A DNA stretch of 14,162 nt from Desulfobacterales bacterium (GTDB lineage: Bacteria; Desulfobacterota; Syntrophobacteria; B119-G9). The stretch spans positions 1-14,162 of the forward strand of contig JALXAI010000412.1 in the NCBI GenBank assembly GCA_026992215.1. Reading direction: 5' to 3'. Shown piece by piece: positions 1-7,378 of this stretch (its first letter is position 1; every line of letters begins with the position of its first letter). Both the position numbers and the translations under genes were made by a program. The notes under the pieces were generated by a model, which worked only from the letters and a program-made list of their open reading frames with translations, did no database searches and was not told where the DNA came from.

Positions 1-352
1 TGAAAACCTCCCTTACCACCTCCAGAACCTGTTCAACCAGACATTCGGTTTCGGGCCGCGGAATCAATACCGCGGGATTAACTTTTAGAGGAAGAGACCA
101 GAATTCCTGTTTTCCGGTAATGTACTGAACCGGTTCCCGGCCTGCGCGTCGTTTTATGACTTCCCTGTAAGCCGCAAGTTCTGATTTGGTGAGCGGTTGA
201 TCAAAGTTGAGATACAGTTCCAGTCTATGGTACCCGAGAACATGGGCAAGCAAGACTTCTGCGTCGACGCGAGCCTGCTCAATTCCATGACTCGCGAAAT
301 AGCCCCTTGTCCATTTCAAGACCCTGATAATTGTCCACTGCTGTTCATTCAT
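1..352 (-). CDS. prmC: Peptide chain release factor N5-glutamine methyltransferase PrmC (5' part only)
   Basis: Cytoplasmic SAM-dependent enzyme that methylates the glutamine of the GGQ motif in release factors. The minus strand gives an open frame of 117 codons from an ATG at 352 that runs off the left edge, so only the N-terminal helical substrate-binding domain is present. Seen: WTIIRVLKW near the N-terminus, ARVDAEVLLAHVLGY, the family-typical REPVQYITGKQEFW and VLIPRPETE, which introduces the methyltransferase fold. The catalytic NPPY motif lies outside the window. The start is 10 bases after the prfA stop, the usual prfA-prmC pairing of a substrate with its modifying enzyme. A second ATG at 348 is in another frame. 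No strong ribosome-binding site is visible, so translation may be coupled to prfA. Confidence 0.93.
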   Translation of the reverse strand, partial: MNEQQWTIIRVLKWTRGYFASHGIEQARVDAEVLLAHVLGYHRLELYLNFDQPLTKSELAAYREVIKRRAGREPVQYITGKQEFWSLPLKVNPAVLIPRPETECLVEQVLEVVREVF

Positions 353-362
353 TTCACGGTGG

Positions 363-1430
363 TCAGGATTCGACCCGTTTTACGGCCTCGGCCCTGAAGT
401 GCGCGATAAGTGGCTCGATAACCTGGTCCAGTTCGCCCTGGAGTACCGATTCCAGCTTGTATAGGGTAAGATTGATCCTGTGATCGGTGAGCCTGTTCTG
501 CGGGAAGTTGTAAGTTCGAATCCGCTCGCTTCTGTCTCCGGTTCCCACCTGGCTCCTCCTGTCTTCCGCAATCTGCTGTTCCTGTTCACGCTTTTTCATA
601 TCGAGGAGCCTGGACCTGAGCACTTTCAAAGCCTTCGCTTTGTTCTTGTGCTGCGATTTCTCATCCTGGCAGGTAACCACAAGCCCGGTAGGAAGGTGGG
701 TAATCCTTACCGCGGAATCAGTGGTGTTTACGCTCTGTCCGCCGGGTCCCGATGATCTGAAGACATCGATGCGAAGTTCGTTAGGATCTATGGAAATATC
801 GACTTCTTCCGCTTCCGGTAAGACTGCGACGGTTACGGCCGAGGTATGAATTCTTCCCTGGCTTTCCGTCACGGGAACCCTCTGTACCCTGTGAACCCCG
901 CTTTCGAACTTTAACCTGCTGTAGGCTCCAGGCCCGTTTATGGCCATTATAATTTCTTTAAACCCGCCTATCCCCGTTGGATGGCTGCTCAAAACCTCCA
1001 CTTTCCAGTTTTTTTGCTCCGCGTACCGCGTGTACATCCGGAACAGATCCGCTGCAAAAAGCGCTGCCTCGTCTCCCCCAGTTCCGGCTCTAACCTCAAG
1101 TATGACGTTTTTCTCATCGTTGGGGTCCCGGGGAACCAGGAGTTCTTTGAGTTCCTTTTCTACCTCCGCCAGTTCTTCTTTTAGGCGCGCAATTTCTTCC
1201 TTCGCCAGTTGCTGGATTTCTTCGTCTCTGTCTTCCAGAAGTTCCCTGTTGTCTTCCAGTTCCCTTAGTATATCCTTATAACGTCTGTAAGTTTTTACAA
1301 TTGGTGCCAGCTCTGAATGTTCCTTGGCAATTTTTTTGTATTCCTCCATGTTGGAAATTGTCTCCGGATCTCCGAGACGTTTTTCCAGCTCAATAAACCT
1401 TTCTTCGACGCTGTCCAATCGATTAATCAT
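363..1430 (-). CDS. prfA: Peptide chain release factor 1 (RF1)
   Basis: Class I release factor that recognises UAA and UAG stop codons in the ribosomal A site and triggers peptidyl-tRNA hydrolysis. With the ATG at 1430 it is 355 aa, close to the usual 360. The stop-codon-reading PxT tripeptide is PVT (about residues 186-188, in RVPVTESQGR), which marks RF1 rather than RF2. The catalytic GGQ is at about 230-232 in SSGPGGQSVNTTDSAVR. The N-terminal third is charged and helical, as expected for domain 1. The frame is open to a TTG at 1451, but the ATG is preferred: it has a GGGGCGGAAAG ribosome-binding stretch just upstream and overlaps the yqhQ stop as ATGA, a typical translational-coupling arrangement. 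prmC, whose product methylates the GGQ, follows directly. Confidence 0.98.
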   Translation of the reverse strand: MINRLDSVEERFIELEKRLGDPETISNMEEYKKIAKEHSELAPIVKTYRRYKDILRELEDNRELLEDRDEEIQQLAKEEIARLKEELAEVEKELKELLVPRDPNDEKNVILEVRAGTGGDEAALFAADLFRMYTRYAEQKNWKVEVLSSHPTGIGGFKEIIMAINGPGAYSRLKFESGVHRVQRVPVTESQGRIHTSAVTVAVLPEAEEVDISIDPNELRIDVFRSSGPGGQSVNTTDSAVRITHLPTGLVVTCQDEKSQHKNKAKALKVLRSRLLDMKKREQEQQIAEDRRSQVGTGDRSERIRTYNFPQNRLTDHRINLTLYKLESVLQGELDQVIEPLIAHFRAEAVKRVES

Positions 1431-2386
1431 TCTTTCCGCCCCCCGGTACAATCACTTTTAGTTTCGCTCATTTGCCAGTTTTTTTCAACCTCGAGCGCTG
1501 TTTCAAGGGCTTTCAGGGCAACTTCAAGTTGGTCGTCGTCCGGTTCCCTGGTTGTCAGTTTCTGCAACCACAGCCCGGGGGATATCACCCATTTAAGTAA
1601 CGTGTTATCGGCGTGTTTGCCGCTGAATCGAATGACTTCGTAGGCGATACCGGCAAGAGGTATGAAAAGAAGGACCTTGACCAGTATGTTGAAGACATTT
1701 CTGGCCACGGAAGAGTTGCTAGGTATTTGAGGTACGTAAGCAAAGAAGGCCGAAAAGACGAATATGCTCAAAACCAGCACTATCAGAATGAAAGCCGTCC
1801 CGCATCTTGGGTGCAGCGTGGAATATTTCCTGGCGTTTTCTACCGACAGTGGCTCTCCCGCTTCGAACGTGTATATGCTCTTGTGTTCGGCGCCGTGATA
1901 CTGGAATACTCTTTTAATGTCGTTAAAAAAGGAAATAACTACGATGTAGAGGACAAAGAAAAGGATTTTGAAATAACCGTCAACGAGGTGAAAAAGGCCG
2001 CTTTTAATTTGAAATTTAACCGGGCCGAATTTGCCCACCAGGTAGCTGAGATAGTGAGGTAAAATAACAAAGAAAGATATGGCAAGGATAAAACCTACTG
2101 CCAGCGCAAGGATTGTTTCCCACGAACTGTTCTTATTTTCCTCTTCCAGGGCAACCGATGCGGAGAAATTGAGCGCCTGGATCCCGTTTACCAGGGTTTC
2201 AACCAGAACGACCGGCCCGCGAAAAAACGGTAGTTTGAATATCCTGTGTCTTTCAACGAAGGACTTCCATTTCTGCTGCCTGATCACCACGTTGCCGTTC
2301 GGTTGACGAACGGCAATGGCAAGGCAGTGAGGGCTTCTCATCATCACGCCCTCAATTACGGCCTGTCCTCCCACGTTAGTTTCCAT
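1427..2386 (-). CDS. yqhQ: DUF1385 family membrane protein, YqhQ-like
   Basis: Conserved integral membrane protein of the DUF1385/YqhQ family; its biochemical role is not established to my knowledge. Family signatures seen: GGQAVIEGVMMRSP at the N-terminus, YHGAEHK (about residues 163-169), HPRCGTAF (192-199) and SPGLWLQ near the C-terminus. About four hydrophobic membrane segments lie at roughly 91-110, 139-155, 196-218 and 231-250, and an acidic cytoplasmic tail follows. The frame is open to an ATG at 2482, which would add 32 residues. I chose the ATG at 2386 because it puts GGQAVIEG near the N-terminus and gives 319 aa, about the length of B. subtilis YqhQ (from memory). Neither start has a good ribosome-binding site, so the start is uncertain. 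The stop overlaps the prfA start (ATGA). Confidence 0.9.
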   Translation of the reverse strand: METNVGGQAVIEGVMMRSPHCLAIAVRQPNGNVVIRQQKWKSFVERHRIFKLPFFRGPVVLVETLVNGIQALNFSASVALEEENKNSSWETILALAVGFILAISFFVILPHYLSYLVGKFGPVKFQIKSGLFHLVDGYFKILFFVLYIVVISFFNDIKRVFQYHGAEHKSIYTFEAGEPLSVENARKYSTLHPRCGTAFILIVLVLSIFVFSAFFAYVPQIPSNSSVARNVFNILVKVLLFIPLAGIAYEVIRFSGKHADNTLLKWVISPGLWLQKLTTREPDDDQLEVALKALETALEVEKNWQMSETKSDCTGGRKE

Positions 2387-2455
2387 GATATTTCGGTTCG
2401 ATGAACTCCCCGCCGGTTCTTGTGCTTGTTGTTCGTATAGCCCGGCAACGGTTAT

Positions 2456-2473
2456 CCCCGGGGTAGGCCCGGG
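2456..2473 (-). promoter_or_regulatory. GC-rich hairpin upstream of yqhQ
   Basis: Two copies of the self-complementary CCCGGG (2457-2462 and 2468-2473) can pair around a 5-base loop to give a six-GC stem. No T-run follows on the minus strand, so it is not a standard terminator. If yqhQ starts at 2386 this lies in its leader; if it starts at 2482 it lies within the coding sequence. Function unknown. Confidence 0.3.
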
Positions 2474-2549
2474 CACGTGCATGGCGGATAATACTGCAAC
2501 AAGATTTACAGTTTTATTATGTCAATGAGCCCTGTTTCAGGGAATGTTC

Positions 2550-2792
2550 TTAGTTTTCCTCTTCCTCTTTTTCTTGTTTGTTGTCCCCCTTCATGTACTT
2601 TTCATATTTTCGCATGAACTTTTCGATACGGCCCTCGGTGTCCACCAGCTTTTGCTTACCGGTGTAAAAGGGATGGCACGCTGAACAGATTTCAACCCTT
2701 ATTTCCTTTTTTGTTGATCCGGTTTCAATTACATTACCGCACGCACAACGAATAACAGCATCGTAGTATGGAGGATGAATGTCCTTTTTCAT
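2550..2792 (-). CDS. rpmE: 50S ribosomal protein L31, zinc-binding type
   Basis: Large-subunit ribosomal protein L31, 80 aa with the ATG at 2792, of the zinc-binding (C+) type. MKKDIHP at the N-terminus, the CxC of CACGN (Cys16, Cys18), the CxxC of CSACHPFYTGKQK (Cys36, Cys39) and GRIEKFMRKY match the family. The C-terminus carries a lysine/glutamate-rich tail that makes it about ten residues longer than the E. coli protein. The start is fixed by AAGGGAGAG a few bases upstream; the frame also allows a TTG at 2807, which would swallow that site. It lies between rho and yqhQ and has its own promoter after the rho terminator. Four intact cysteines imply zinc binding. Confidence 0.97.
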   Translation of the reverse strand: MKKDIHPPYYDAVIRCACGNVIETGSTKKEIRVEICSACHPFYTGKQKLVDTEGRIEKFMRKYEKYMKGDNKQEKEEEEN

Positions 2793-2816
2793 TTTCTCTC
2801 CCTTCAAAGCTAAAAT

Positions 2817-2840
2817 CCGGAGTCGATACGTAAACTCCGG
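2817..2840 (-). promoter_or_regulatory. Hairpin in the rpmE leader
   Basis: A perfect 7-bp inverted repeat (CCGGAGT, 10-base loop, ACTCCGG) lies in the about 75-base untranslated leader of rpmE, roughly 17 bases before its ribosome-binding site. No T-run follows immediately. Its position suits a translational operator or mRNA stabiliser; binding by L31 itself is only a guess. Confidence 0.5.
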
Positions 2841-2873
2841 TCATCAGAATAATGGAAAATAATAGAACGTTAA

Positions 2874-2902
2874 ATTATACTTTACCTTCGATAAGCTGGC
2901 AA
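2874..2902 (-). promoter_or_regulatory. Sigma-70 promoter of rpmE
   Basis: On the minus strand a -35 box TTGCCA (2897-2902) is followed after exactly 17 bases by a perfect TATAAT -10 box (2874-2879). Transcription would start near 2867. The promoter sits just past the rho terminator, so it probably drives rpmE and perhaps the downstream yqhQ-prfA-prmC genes. Confidence 0.75.
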
Positions 2903-2916
2903 CGAATTTTTACAAT

Positions 2917-2937
2917 AAAAAAGGGGGAAAATCCCCC
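2917..2937 (-). terminator. Intrinsic terminator of rho
   Basis: Minus-strand GGGGG, five-base ATTTT loop, CCCCC, followed directly by six T residues. It begins about 8 bases after the rho stop codon and is a textbook rho-independent terminator. Confidence 0.88.
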
Positions 2938-2945
2938 ATTTGCCG

Positions 2946-4262
2946 TTACCTGTTCATTGAATCGAGGAACTCCGCATTGCTCGCCGTACCTTTCATCTTG
3001 TCAAGCAAGAATTCCATGGCATCAACGGGATTTAACGGAGAAAGAAGTTTCCTCAGGATCCATATCCTGTTCAGATCTTTCTCGGGTAACAGCAATTCTT
3101 CCTTTCTGGTTCCGGACCTGTTGATATCGATTGCCGGGAAGATACGTCGGTCGGCAAGCTTCCTGTCGAGAACTATTTCCATGTTACCGGTTCCCTTGAA
3201 CTCTTCGAAGATAACCTCGTCCATGCGGCTGCCTGTTTCGATAAGAGCTGTAGCAATTATTGTTAAACTACCACCCTGCTCGATGTTCCTGGCGGCTCCG
3301 AAGAACCTCTTGGGGCGGTGCAGGGCATTGGAGTCAACGCCACCGGAGAGTATTTTGCCGCTCGGAGGCACCACCGTATTGTATGCCCTCGCAAGCCTGG
3401 TAATGCTGTCCAGCAATATCACCACGTCTCTTTTGTGTTCGACAAGCCTTTTTGCTTTCTCTATAACCATCTCCGCTACCTGTACGTGCCTCTGAGCCGG
3501 CTCGTCGAAAGTCGAGCTCACGACTTCGGCCTTCACGGAACGCTCCATGTCGGTGACTTCTTCCGGTCGCTCGTCAATAAGCAACACGATAAGGTAAATG
3601 TCACGGTAGTTTTTCGTGATGCTATTCGCGATCTGCTGCAACAGGATCGTTTTGCCGGTGCGGGGTGGCGCCACTATGAGACCTCTCTGCCCGAGACCAA
3701 TAGGTGTAATCAGGTCCATCACCCTGGTGGAATAATTATCCGGGTCTGTTTCAAGGACAAGTCTCCTGTTAGGATAAAGGGGCGTGAGGTTGTCAAACAA
3801 TATCTTGTCTCTGGCAAGTTCGGGGTCTTCGTAGTTAACCGCGTCAACCTTCAGAAGCGCAAAATACCTCTCGTTATCCTTGGGAGGCCTGATCTGCCCG
3901 GAAACCGTATCTCCCGTTCGCAGGTTAAATCGCCTGATCTGAGAAGGAGACACGTATATGTCGTCCGGTCCGGGTAGGTAGTTATACGTCTGGGCCCTTA
4001 AAAATCCGAATCCGTCCGGGAGGGTTTCAAGAACACCTTCTCCGTAAATAAGGCCGTTTCTTTGTGCCTGTGCTTCAAGCAGGCTGAATATCAGTTCCTG
4101 CTTGCGCATGCTGCTGGCTCCTTCGATATTAAATTCCCGGGCAATACTGAGTAGTTCTTTGATGTTCTTGGATTTTAACTCCACCAGGTTAAGACCGGAC
4201 TTAAGTTTTTCCATGATCTCGGTCTGGCTGTTATCCCGTTTTCTCGCTGCTCTAGCTGCCAT
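2946..4262 (-). CDS. rho: Transcription termination factor Rho
   Basis: Hexameric RNA-dependent ATPase/translocase that ends transcription at C-rich unstructured RNA. With the ATG at 4262 it is 438 aa; E. coli Rho is 419. Seen in order: an N-terminal helical domain preceded by an about 30-residue basic extension; the primary RNA-binding fold with DGFGFLR (83-89) and YVSPSQIRRFNLRTGD; Walker A as APPRTGKT (Arg-Thr where E. coli has Lys-Ala); the DERPEEV catalytic region; Walker B VVILLDS; and RPKRFFGAARN with the arginine finger. The frame continues to a TTG at 4316, but GGTGAGAG lies about four bases before the ATG at 4262, which favours that start. It has its own promoter, a long leader and a strong terminator, so it is probably a single-gene transcript. 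Confidence 0.97.
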   Translation of the reverse strand: MAARAARKRDNSQTEIMEKLKSGLNLVELKSKNIKELLSIAREFNIEGASSMRKQELIFSLLEAQAQRNGLIYGEGVLETLPDGFGFLRAQTYNYLPGPDDIYVSPSQIRRFNLRTGDTVSGQIRPPKDNERYFALLKVDAVNYEDPELARDKILFDNLTPLYPNRRLVLETDPDNYSTRVMDLITPIGLGQRGLIVAPPRTGKTILLQQIANSITKNYRDIYLIVLLIDERPEEVTDMERSVKAEVVSSTFDEPAQRHVQVAEMVIEKAKRLVEHKRDVVILLDSITRLARAYNTVVPPSGKILSGGVDSNALHRPKRFFGAARNIEQGGSLTIIATALIETGSRMDEVIFEEFKGTGNMEIVLDRKLADRRIFPAIDINRSGTRKEELLLPEKDLNRIWILRKLLSPLNPVDAMEFLLDKMKGTASNAEFLDSMNR

Positions 4263-4524
4263 AACTCTCTCACCATTCTTGTTTGTCTTATTCTTGTTGA
4301 TCTTTATTTTATCCAAACCCCGATGAGGGGTATAAACACTGCTTTTCGAAGAGCCTTACTTTGAAAACCAGATTACCGATTTTGCCTGGCTTTACGGATT
4401 CTGGTGAAGGCTAAATCGAGGAGTAAGCAGAATTCTTGCTCAACTTGATATTGGTTAGATATCTGGTCTCCGTTCCCCAGGAAGGGTTCTAATTTATTTT
4501 AATGAGTATCAACGAGGCACTTTT
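4263..4524 (-). promoter_or_regulatory. Long untranslated leader of rho
   Basis: From the expected transcription start near 4518 to the chosen rho ATG there are about 255 bases with no convincing gene. A small imperfect TTCC/GGAA hairpin lies around 4470-4483. Rho is known to autoregulate through premature termination in its own leader in other bacteria, so this length fits, but no specific rut site is demonstrated here. Confidence 0.4.
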
Positions 4525-4553
4525 AACATAAATCATCGGTAAACCATTGTCAA
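4525..4553 (-). promoter_or_regulatory. Sigma-70 promoter of rho
   Basis: Consensus -35 TTGACA (4548-4553), 17-base spacer, -10 TATGTT (4525-4530) on the minus strand, just downstream of the bamD stop and its terminator-like structure. Confidence 0.7.
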
Positions 4554-4563
4554 GTCATTTGAG

Positions 4564-4586
4564 AAAAAAGCCCCCTTAACGGAACT
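4564..4586 (-). terminator. Weak intrinsic terminator after bamD
   Basis: Minus-strand AGTTCC, six-base loop GTTAAG, GGGGCT, then a run of T (4564-4569). The stem is six pairs including two G-U wobbles and overlaps the bamD stop codon. The stem is weak but the T-tract is good; it would separate bamD from the rho promoter. Confidence 0.4.
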
Positions 4587-5820
4587 ACTGATCATCGTCG
4601 TCATGCTTCCAGAAACGTAACTTGTCCCAGAAACTCTTTTTTTTCTTTTCCGGTTGCTGGTCTGATGTTGTAGTTTGCGGGTGTTGAGCGGTTGTTGCTG
4701 TTGCCTGTTTTTGAGGAGCAGGCAGTGGTTCGAATTGCTGTTCCTCGTTGTTGTTTCTCCAGAAAAACAATTTATCCCAGAAAGACTTCTTGTGCCGGGT
4801 GCTCTGTACCGTGGTCATGCCTTGCTGCGGTTGTACCTCCGGAGGTTCTTCGAATATCTCCTCGTCGTCGTGCTTCCAGAAAAGAAGACGTCTCCAGAAA
4901 CTTTTTTCTCCTTCCTGCCTTGTCTGCTCAAAGGAGGGAGTGGGTGGTGCTTTCTGGTGCGCTTCAAGTTGATCTTCGATCAAAACGGGCTCTGCTATAA
5001 CAGTTTCCTTTTCCTTTTGCTGCTCTTTCTCTTTGTGTTTCCAGAAATACACCCGGTCCCAGATGTCCGAGAACATTCGTTCCTTCTTGGGATTCTGGTC
5101 TTCGCCTTTTGCACTCAGTTCGCATAGCTTCTTGTAACATTTGGTGTAGAGTTCTCTGAACTCCTTTCTCACCTTTGGGTTTCGCACGTCGGAGTAGTTG
5201 TTTCGCAACGTTTCCAGCCTGAACATTGCAGCTTTGTACTGGTGGGTGCGGTAGTAAAATTTGGCAACATAAAGTTCATGTTCTGCAAGCAACCCCTTGC
5301 ATTTCATTATAAGTATTTGAGCCTTCCTTGCATACTCGCTTTTCGGGTATGTTTTTGTAACGCGTTCGAAGGCTTCCAGGGCCGCTCTTGTCTCAGTCTG
5401 GTCCCTGTCTATGCTAAGCCTCTGCTTGTAGTGACACATTCCGATCTGGTAGAGAACTCTCGGTATTTCGGGGTGTTGAGGATGCAACCTTGAGAAATCC
5501 TCGTACGCGGCAACTGCTTCAGGATATTCTTCTTCGTAGTAGTGAGCGTCAGCAACTCGTAGTTCCGCCATGGTGGCATACTTGCTGAAAGGATAGCGCT
5601 CCTTCACCTTCTGAAATGCGTTCAGGGCGTCGTCGTACTTGTGACCATAGAACTTGTCCAGCCCTTCCTGCATCAGCTCTTCCGGGCTGGGCTCGGGCTT
5701 TTTTTTCGTAAAATATTTCTTGATGTTAAAGCTGGACCAGGAGCAGCTGCCCAGTACACAGACCAGGAGAAAAATGAATGTTAACCTGGCAATATGTTTG
5801 GATTTTTCTTTCGAAAGCAT
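4585..5820 (-). CDS. bamD: BamD-like outer-membrane assembly lipoprotein with repeated C-terminal extension
   Basis: TPR lipoprotein of the BAM complex, which inserts beta-barrel proteins into the outer membrane. With the ATG at 5820 it is 411 aa, against about 245 in E. coli. A basic N-terminus and hydrophobic stretch end in LGSC (Cys26), a lipobox; Ser at +2 suggests outer-membrane sorting. Residues about 45-235 are the YfiO/BamD core: DKFYGHKYDDALNAFQKV, ERYPFSKYATMAEL, the diagnostic DRDQTETRAALEAFERV and AEHELYVAKFYYRTHQYKAA. The remaining about 170 residues are an unusual low-complexity region rich in Gln, Lys, Glu and Pro. It contains four copies of an aromatic/basic motif (about 249-262, 306-317, 345-356, 395-406; KSFWDKLRFWKHDDDD in the last). 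The frame is open to 5901, but that would overlap trxB; GGAAAAG lies seven bases before the chosen ATG. Last gene of trxA-trxB-bamD. Confidence 0.9.
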   Translation of the reverse strand: MLSKEKSKHIARLTFIFLLVCVLGSCSWSSFNIKKYFTKKKPEPSPEELMQEGLDKFYGHKYDDALNAFQKVKERYPFSKYATMAELRVADAHYYEEEYPEAVAAYEDFSRLHPQHPEIPRVLYQIGMCHYKQRLSIDRDQTETRAALEAFERVTKTYPKSEYARKAQILIMKCKGLLAEHELYVAKFYYRTHQYKAAMFRLETLRNNYSDVRNPKVRKEFRELYTKCYKKLCELSAKGEDQNPKKERMFSDIWDRVYFWKHKEKEQQKEKETVIAEPVLIEDQLEAHQKAPPTPSFEQTRQEGEKSFWRRLLFWKHDDEEIFEEPPEVQPQQGMTTVQSTRHKKSFWDKLFFWRNNNEEQQFEPLPAPQKQATATTAQHPQTTTSDQQPEKKKKSFWDKLRFWKHDDDDQ

Positions 5821-5839
5821 TGGCAAGCTTTTCCGGTGT

Positions 5840-6784
5840 TCAAGTTTTGGGCTGGTATTTGTTTTGAATGTACTGCTCGGCTGCGAAAGCTGCCGTGGCA
5901 CCGTCTCCTACCGCGGTCACGATCTGCCTCAAAAGTTTGGCACGGACATCCCCTGCCGCAAAAACTCCCGGCACTGACGTTTCCATATTATCATCTGTAA
6001 TCAGAAAACCGCGAGAGTTCCGTTCAATCTCGGCCGGCACGTAACCGGTGTTCGGCAGGGTTCCCACAAAAATAAAAACGCCGTCCACTTTCAGGTCTGA
6101 AATATCGCCTGTTTTCACATTTTTGATCTTGAGGTTGTTAACGCCGCTCTCATCGCCCTCGATTTTGTCGAGGACCGTATCCCATATTATTTCTATCTTT
6201 GGATTGTTGAACGCTCTTTCCTGCAATATCCTGGTGGCCCTGAGTTCGTCTCTTCGGTGAATAATATAAACTTTCTCTGCAAACTTGGTCAGAAAGAGCG
6301 CTTCCTCCACCGCCGAGTTTCCACCCCCAACCACTGCCACGGTTTTTCCCCTGTAAAAGGGACCATCGCAAGTGGCGCAAAAGGATACCCCTTTACCGGT
6401 AAAGGTGTCTTCTCCATCTACTCCCAGGCGCGCGGGTGAAGCTCCGGTAGCGATGATTACGGATTTACAGTCTATGTTCCGGTCTCCGATATTCACCCTC
6501 TTGGGGTTTGAGCTTACGTCGATTTCCAGTACTTCTGCGTTCAATATTTCGAGGCCGAACCTGGTAGCCTGCTTGGCAAACAGGTCAGCCAGTTCAAAGC
6601 CCGATACACCTTCAGGAAACCCGGGGTAATTTTCTATCCAGTCTGTCAGAAGGATTTGCCCGCCCTGTCCAAGCTTTTCGATCAGCAATGTGTCAAGGCG
6701 AGCCCTTGCCGCGTAAATTCCCGCCGCCAGACCCGCCGGACCGCCACCGATAATAACCAAATCTTTAGCCTTGTCCTCTTCCAT
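5840..6784 (-). CDS. trxB: Thioredoxin reductase (NADPH, FAD)
   Basis: Cytoplasmic flavoenzyme that passes electrons from NADPH through FAD and a redox-active disulfide to thioredoxin. At 314 aa it is a standard low-molecular-weight TrxB. Seen: the N-terminal FAD-binding GGGPAGLAAGIYAAR; the active-site CATC (Cys136, Cys139) in VSFCATCDGPFYRGK; the NADPH-binding GGGNSAVEEALFL; the HRRDELRA stretch that binds the NADPH phosphate; and the C-terminal FAD motif VFAAGDVR. AGGA lies seven bases before the ATG. Only 18 bases separate it from the stop of trxA, so enzyme and substrate are co-transcribed; bamD begins 19 bases after its stop. Confidence 0.96.
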   Translation of the reverse strand: MEEDKAKDLVIIGGGPAGLAAGIYAARARLDTLLIEKLGQGGQILLTDWIENYPGFPEGVSGFELADLFAKQATRFGLEILNAEVLEIDVSSNPKRVNIGDRNIDCKSVIIATGASPARLGVDGEDTFTGKGVSFCATCDGPFYRGKTVAVVGGGNSAVEEALFLTKFAEKVYIIHRRDELRATRILQERAFNNPKIEIIWDTVLDKIEGDESGVNNLKIKNVKTGDISDLKVDGVFIFVGTLPNTGYVPAEIERNSRGFLITDDNMETSVPGVFAAGDVRAKLLRQIVTAVGDGATAAFAAEQYIQNKYQPKT

Positions 6785-6802
6785 GCCAAATCCTGATCAG
6801 CT

Positions 6803-7132
6803 TTATATAAACTTGTTCAGCACCTCGACTATCTGGTTCTTGGAAACAGCGCCGGTTATCTGATGAGCGACCTTGCCGTCCTTGAAAAGTATCAGGGTGG
6901 GAATTGCGCGAATTCCGTACTCTGACGGGGTTCTGGGATTTTCGTCAACGTTGCATTTGGCTACCTTTATTTTCCCCTCGTATTCTCCGGCCAGTTCAGC
7001 AACAACAGGCGCTATGGCCCGACATGGTCCGCACCAGGCTGCCCAGAAATCTACCAGTACGGGGATATCGGATTCCAGGACTTCCGTTGCAAAGTTGCTA
7101 TCAGAAACTTCCAACACTTTCTCTTCTGCCAT
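6803..7132 (-). CDS. trxA: Thioredoxin
   Basis: Small cytoplasmic dithiol oxidoreductase that reduces protein disulfides and is recharged by the TrxB encoded next to it. 109 aa, the normal length. The active site WCGPC spans residues 33-37 (Cys34, Cys37), the buried aspartate is Asp28 in LVDFW, and the cis-proline is Pro78 in RAIPTLILFKDG. One further cysteine (Cys60, in KVAKCNVDEN) lies away from the active site, as in some thioredoxins. A strong AGGAGG lies six bases before the ATG. First gene of the trxA-trxB-bamD unit, with a promoter about 100 bases upstream. Confidence 0.97.
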   Translation of the reverse strand: MAEEKVLEVSDSNFATEVLESDIPVLVDFWAAWCGPCRAIAPVVAELAGEYEGKIKVAKCNVDENPRTPSEYGIRAIPTLILFKDGKVAHQITGAVSKNQIVEVLNKFI

Positions 7133-7231
7133 TGTTTCCTCCTCAGTTTATTCTCCGTTTTATACAGGCGTTTGTAATGCGCACGTGTATAAATATCAAC
7201 GATCTGCTCCGTTTGGAAAACGAGATTTTTA

Positions 7232-7260
7232 CTTAAAACATACTGTCCGGCTTTTGTCAA
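7232..7260 (-). promoter_or_regulatory. Sigma-70-like promoter of trxA
   Basis: Consensus -35 TTGACA (7255-7260), 17-base spacer, -10 TTTAAG (7232-7237; four of six matches) on the minus strand. It would leave a leader of about 93 bases before trxA. It lies in the 275-base gap between trxA and the divergent operon starting at 7408. Confidence 0.5.
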
Positions 7261-7348
7261 TGAAAGATCGGAGCAAAATAAAGAGCATTTCTCTTACGTG
7301 CCCTTCCTGATAAATAATGTTGCTCACGGAAGTTTTTTCCCAAAATAT

Positions 7349-7378
7349 TTGCCCTTTTTATCGTCTTAGTTTTATTAT
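7349..7378 (+). promoter_or_regulatory. Possible promoter of the SPFH/zinc-ribbon operon
   Basis: Plus-strand TTGCCC (7349-7354), 18-base spacer, TATTAT (7373-7378). Transcription would start near 7385, about 23 bases before the first ATG. The match is moderate. No sigma-54 type (TGGC-N8-TTGC) element was seen in the gap. Confidence 0.45.

Noticed and set aside
2481..2527. TTGACA and TATTAT on the minus strand upstream of yqhQ as a promoter
   Set aside because: The two boxes are about 26 bases apart; no usable -35/-10 pair. rpmE and yqhQ are more simply read together.
2530..2542. CCCTG-3-CAGGG hairpin just after the rpmE stop
   Set aside because: Five-bp stem with only a 3-base loop and no T-run on the minus strand; not a convincing terminator.
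3318..3977. Plus-strand open frame of 219 codons opposite rho
   Set aside because: Falls wholly within the conserved rho coding region; shadow frame.
4603..5076. Repeated CCAGAAA-like DNA as a CRISPR or DNA repeat array
   Set aside because: The repetition follows the codons of the FW motifs in bamD, with unequal spacing and imperfect copies; it is a protein repeat.
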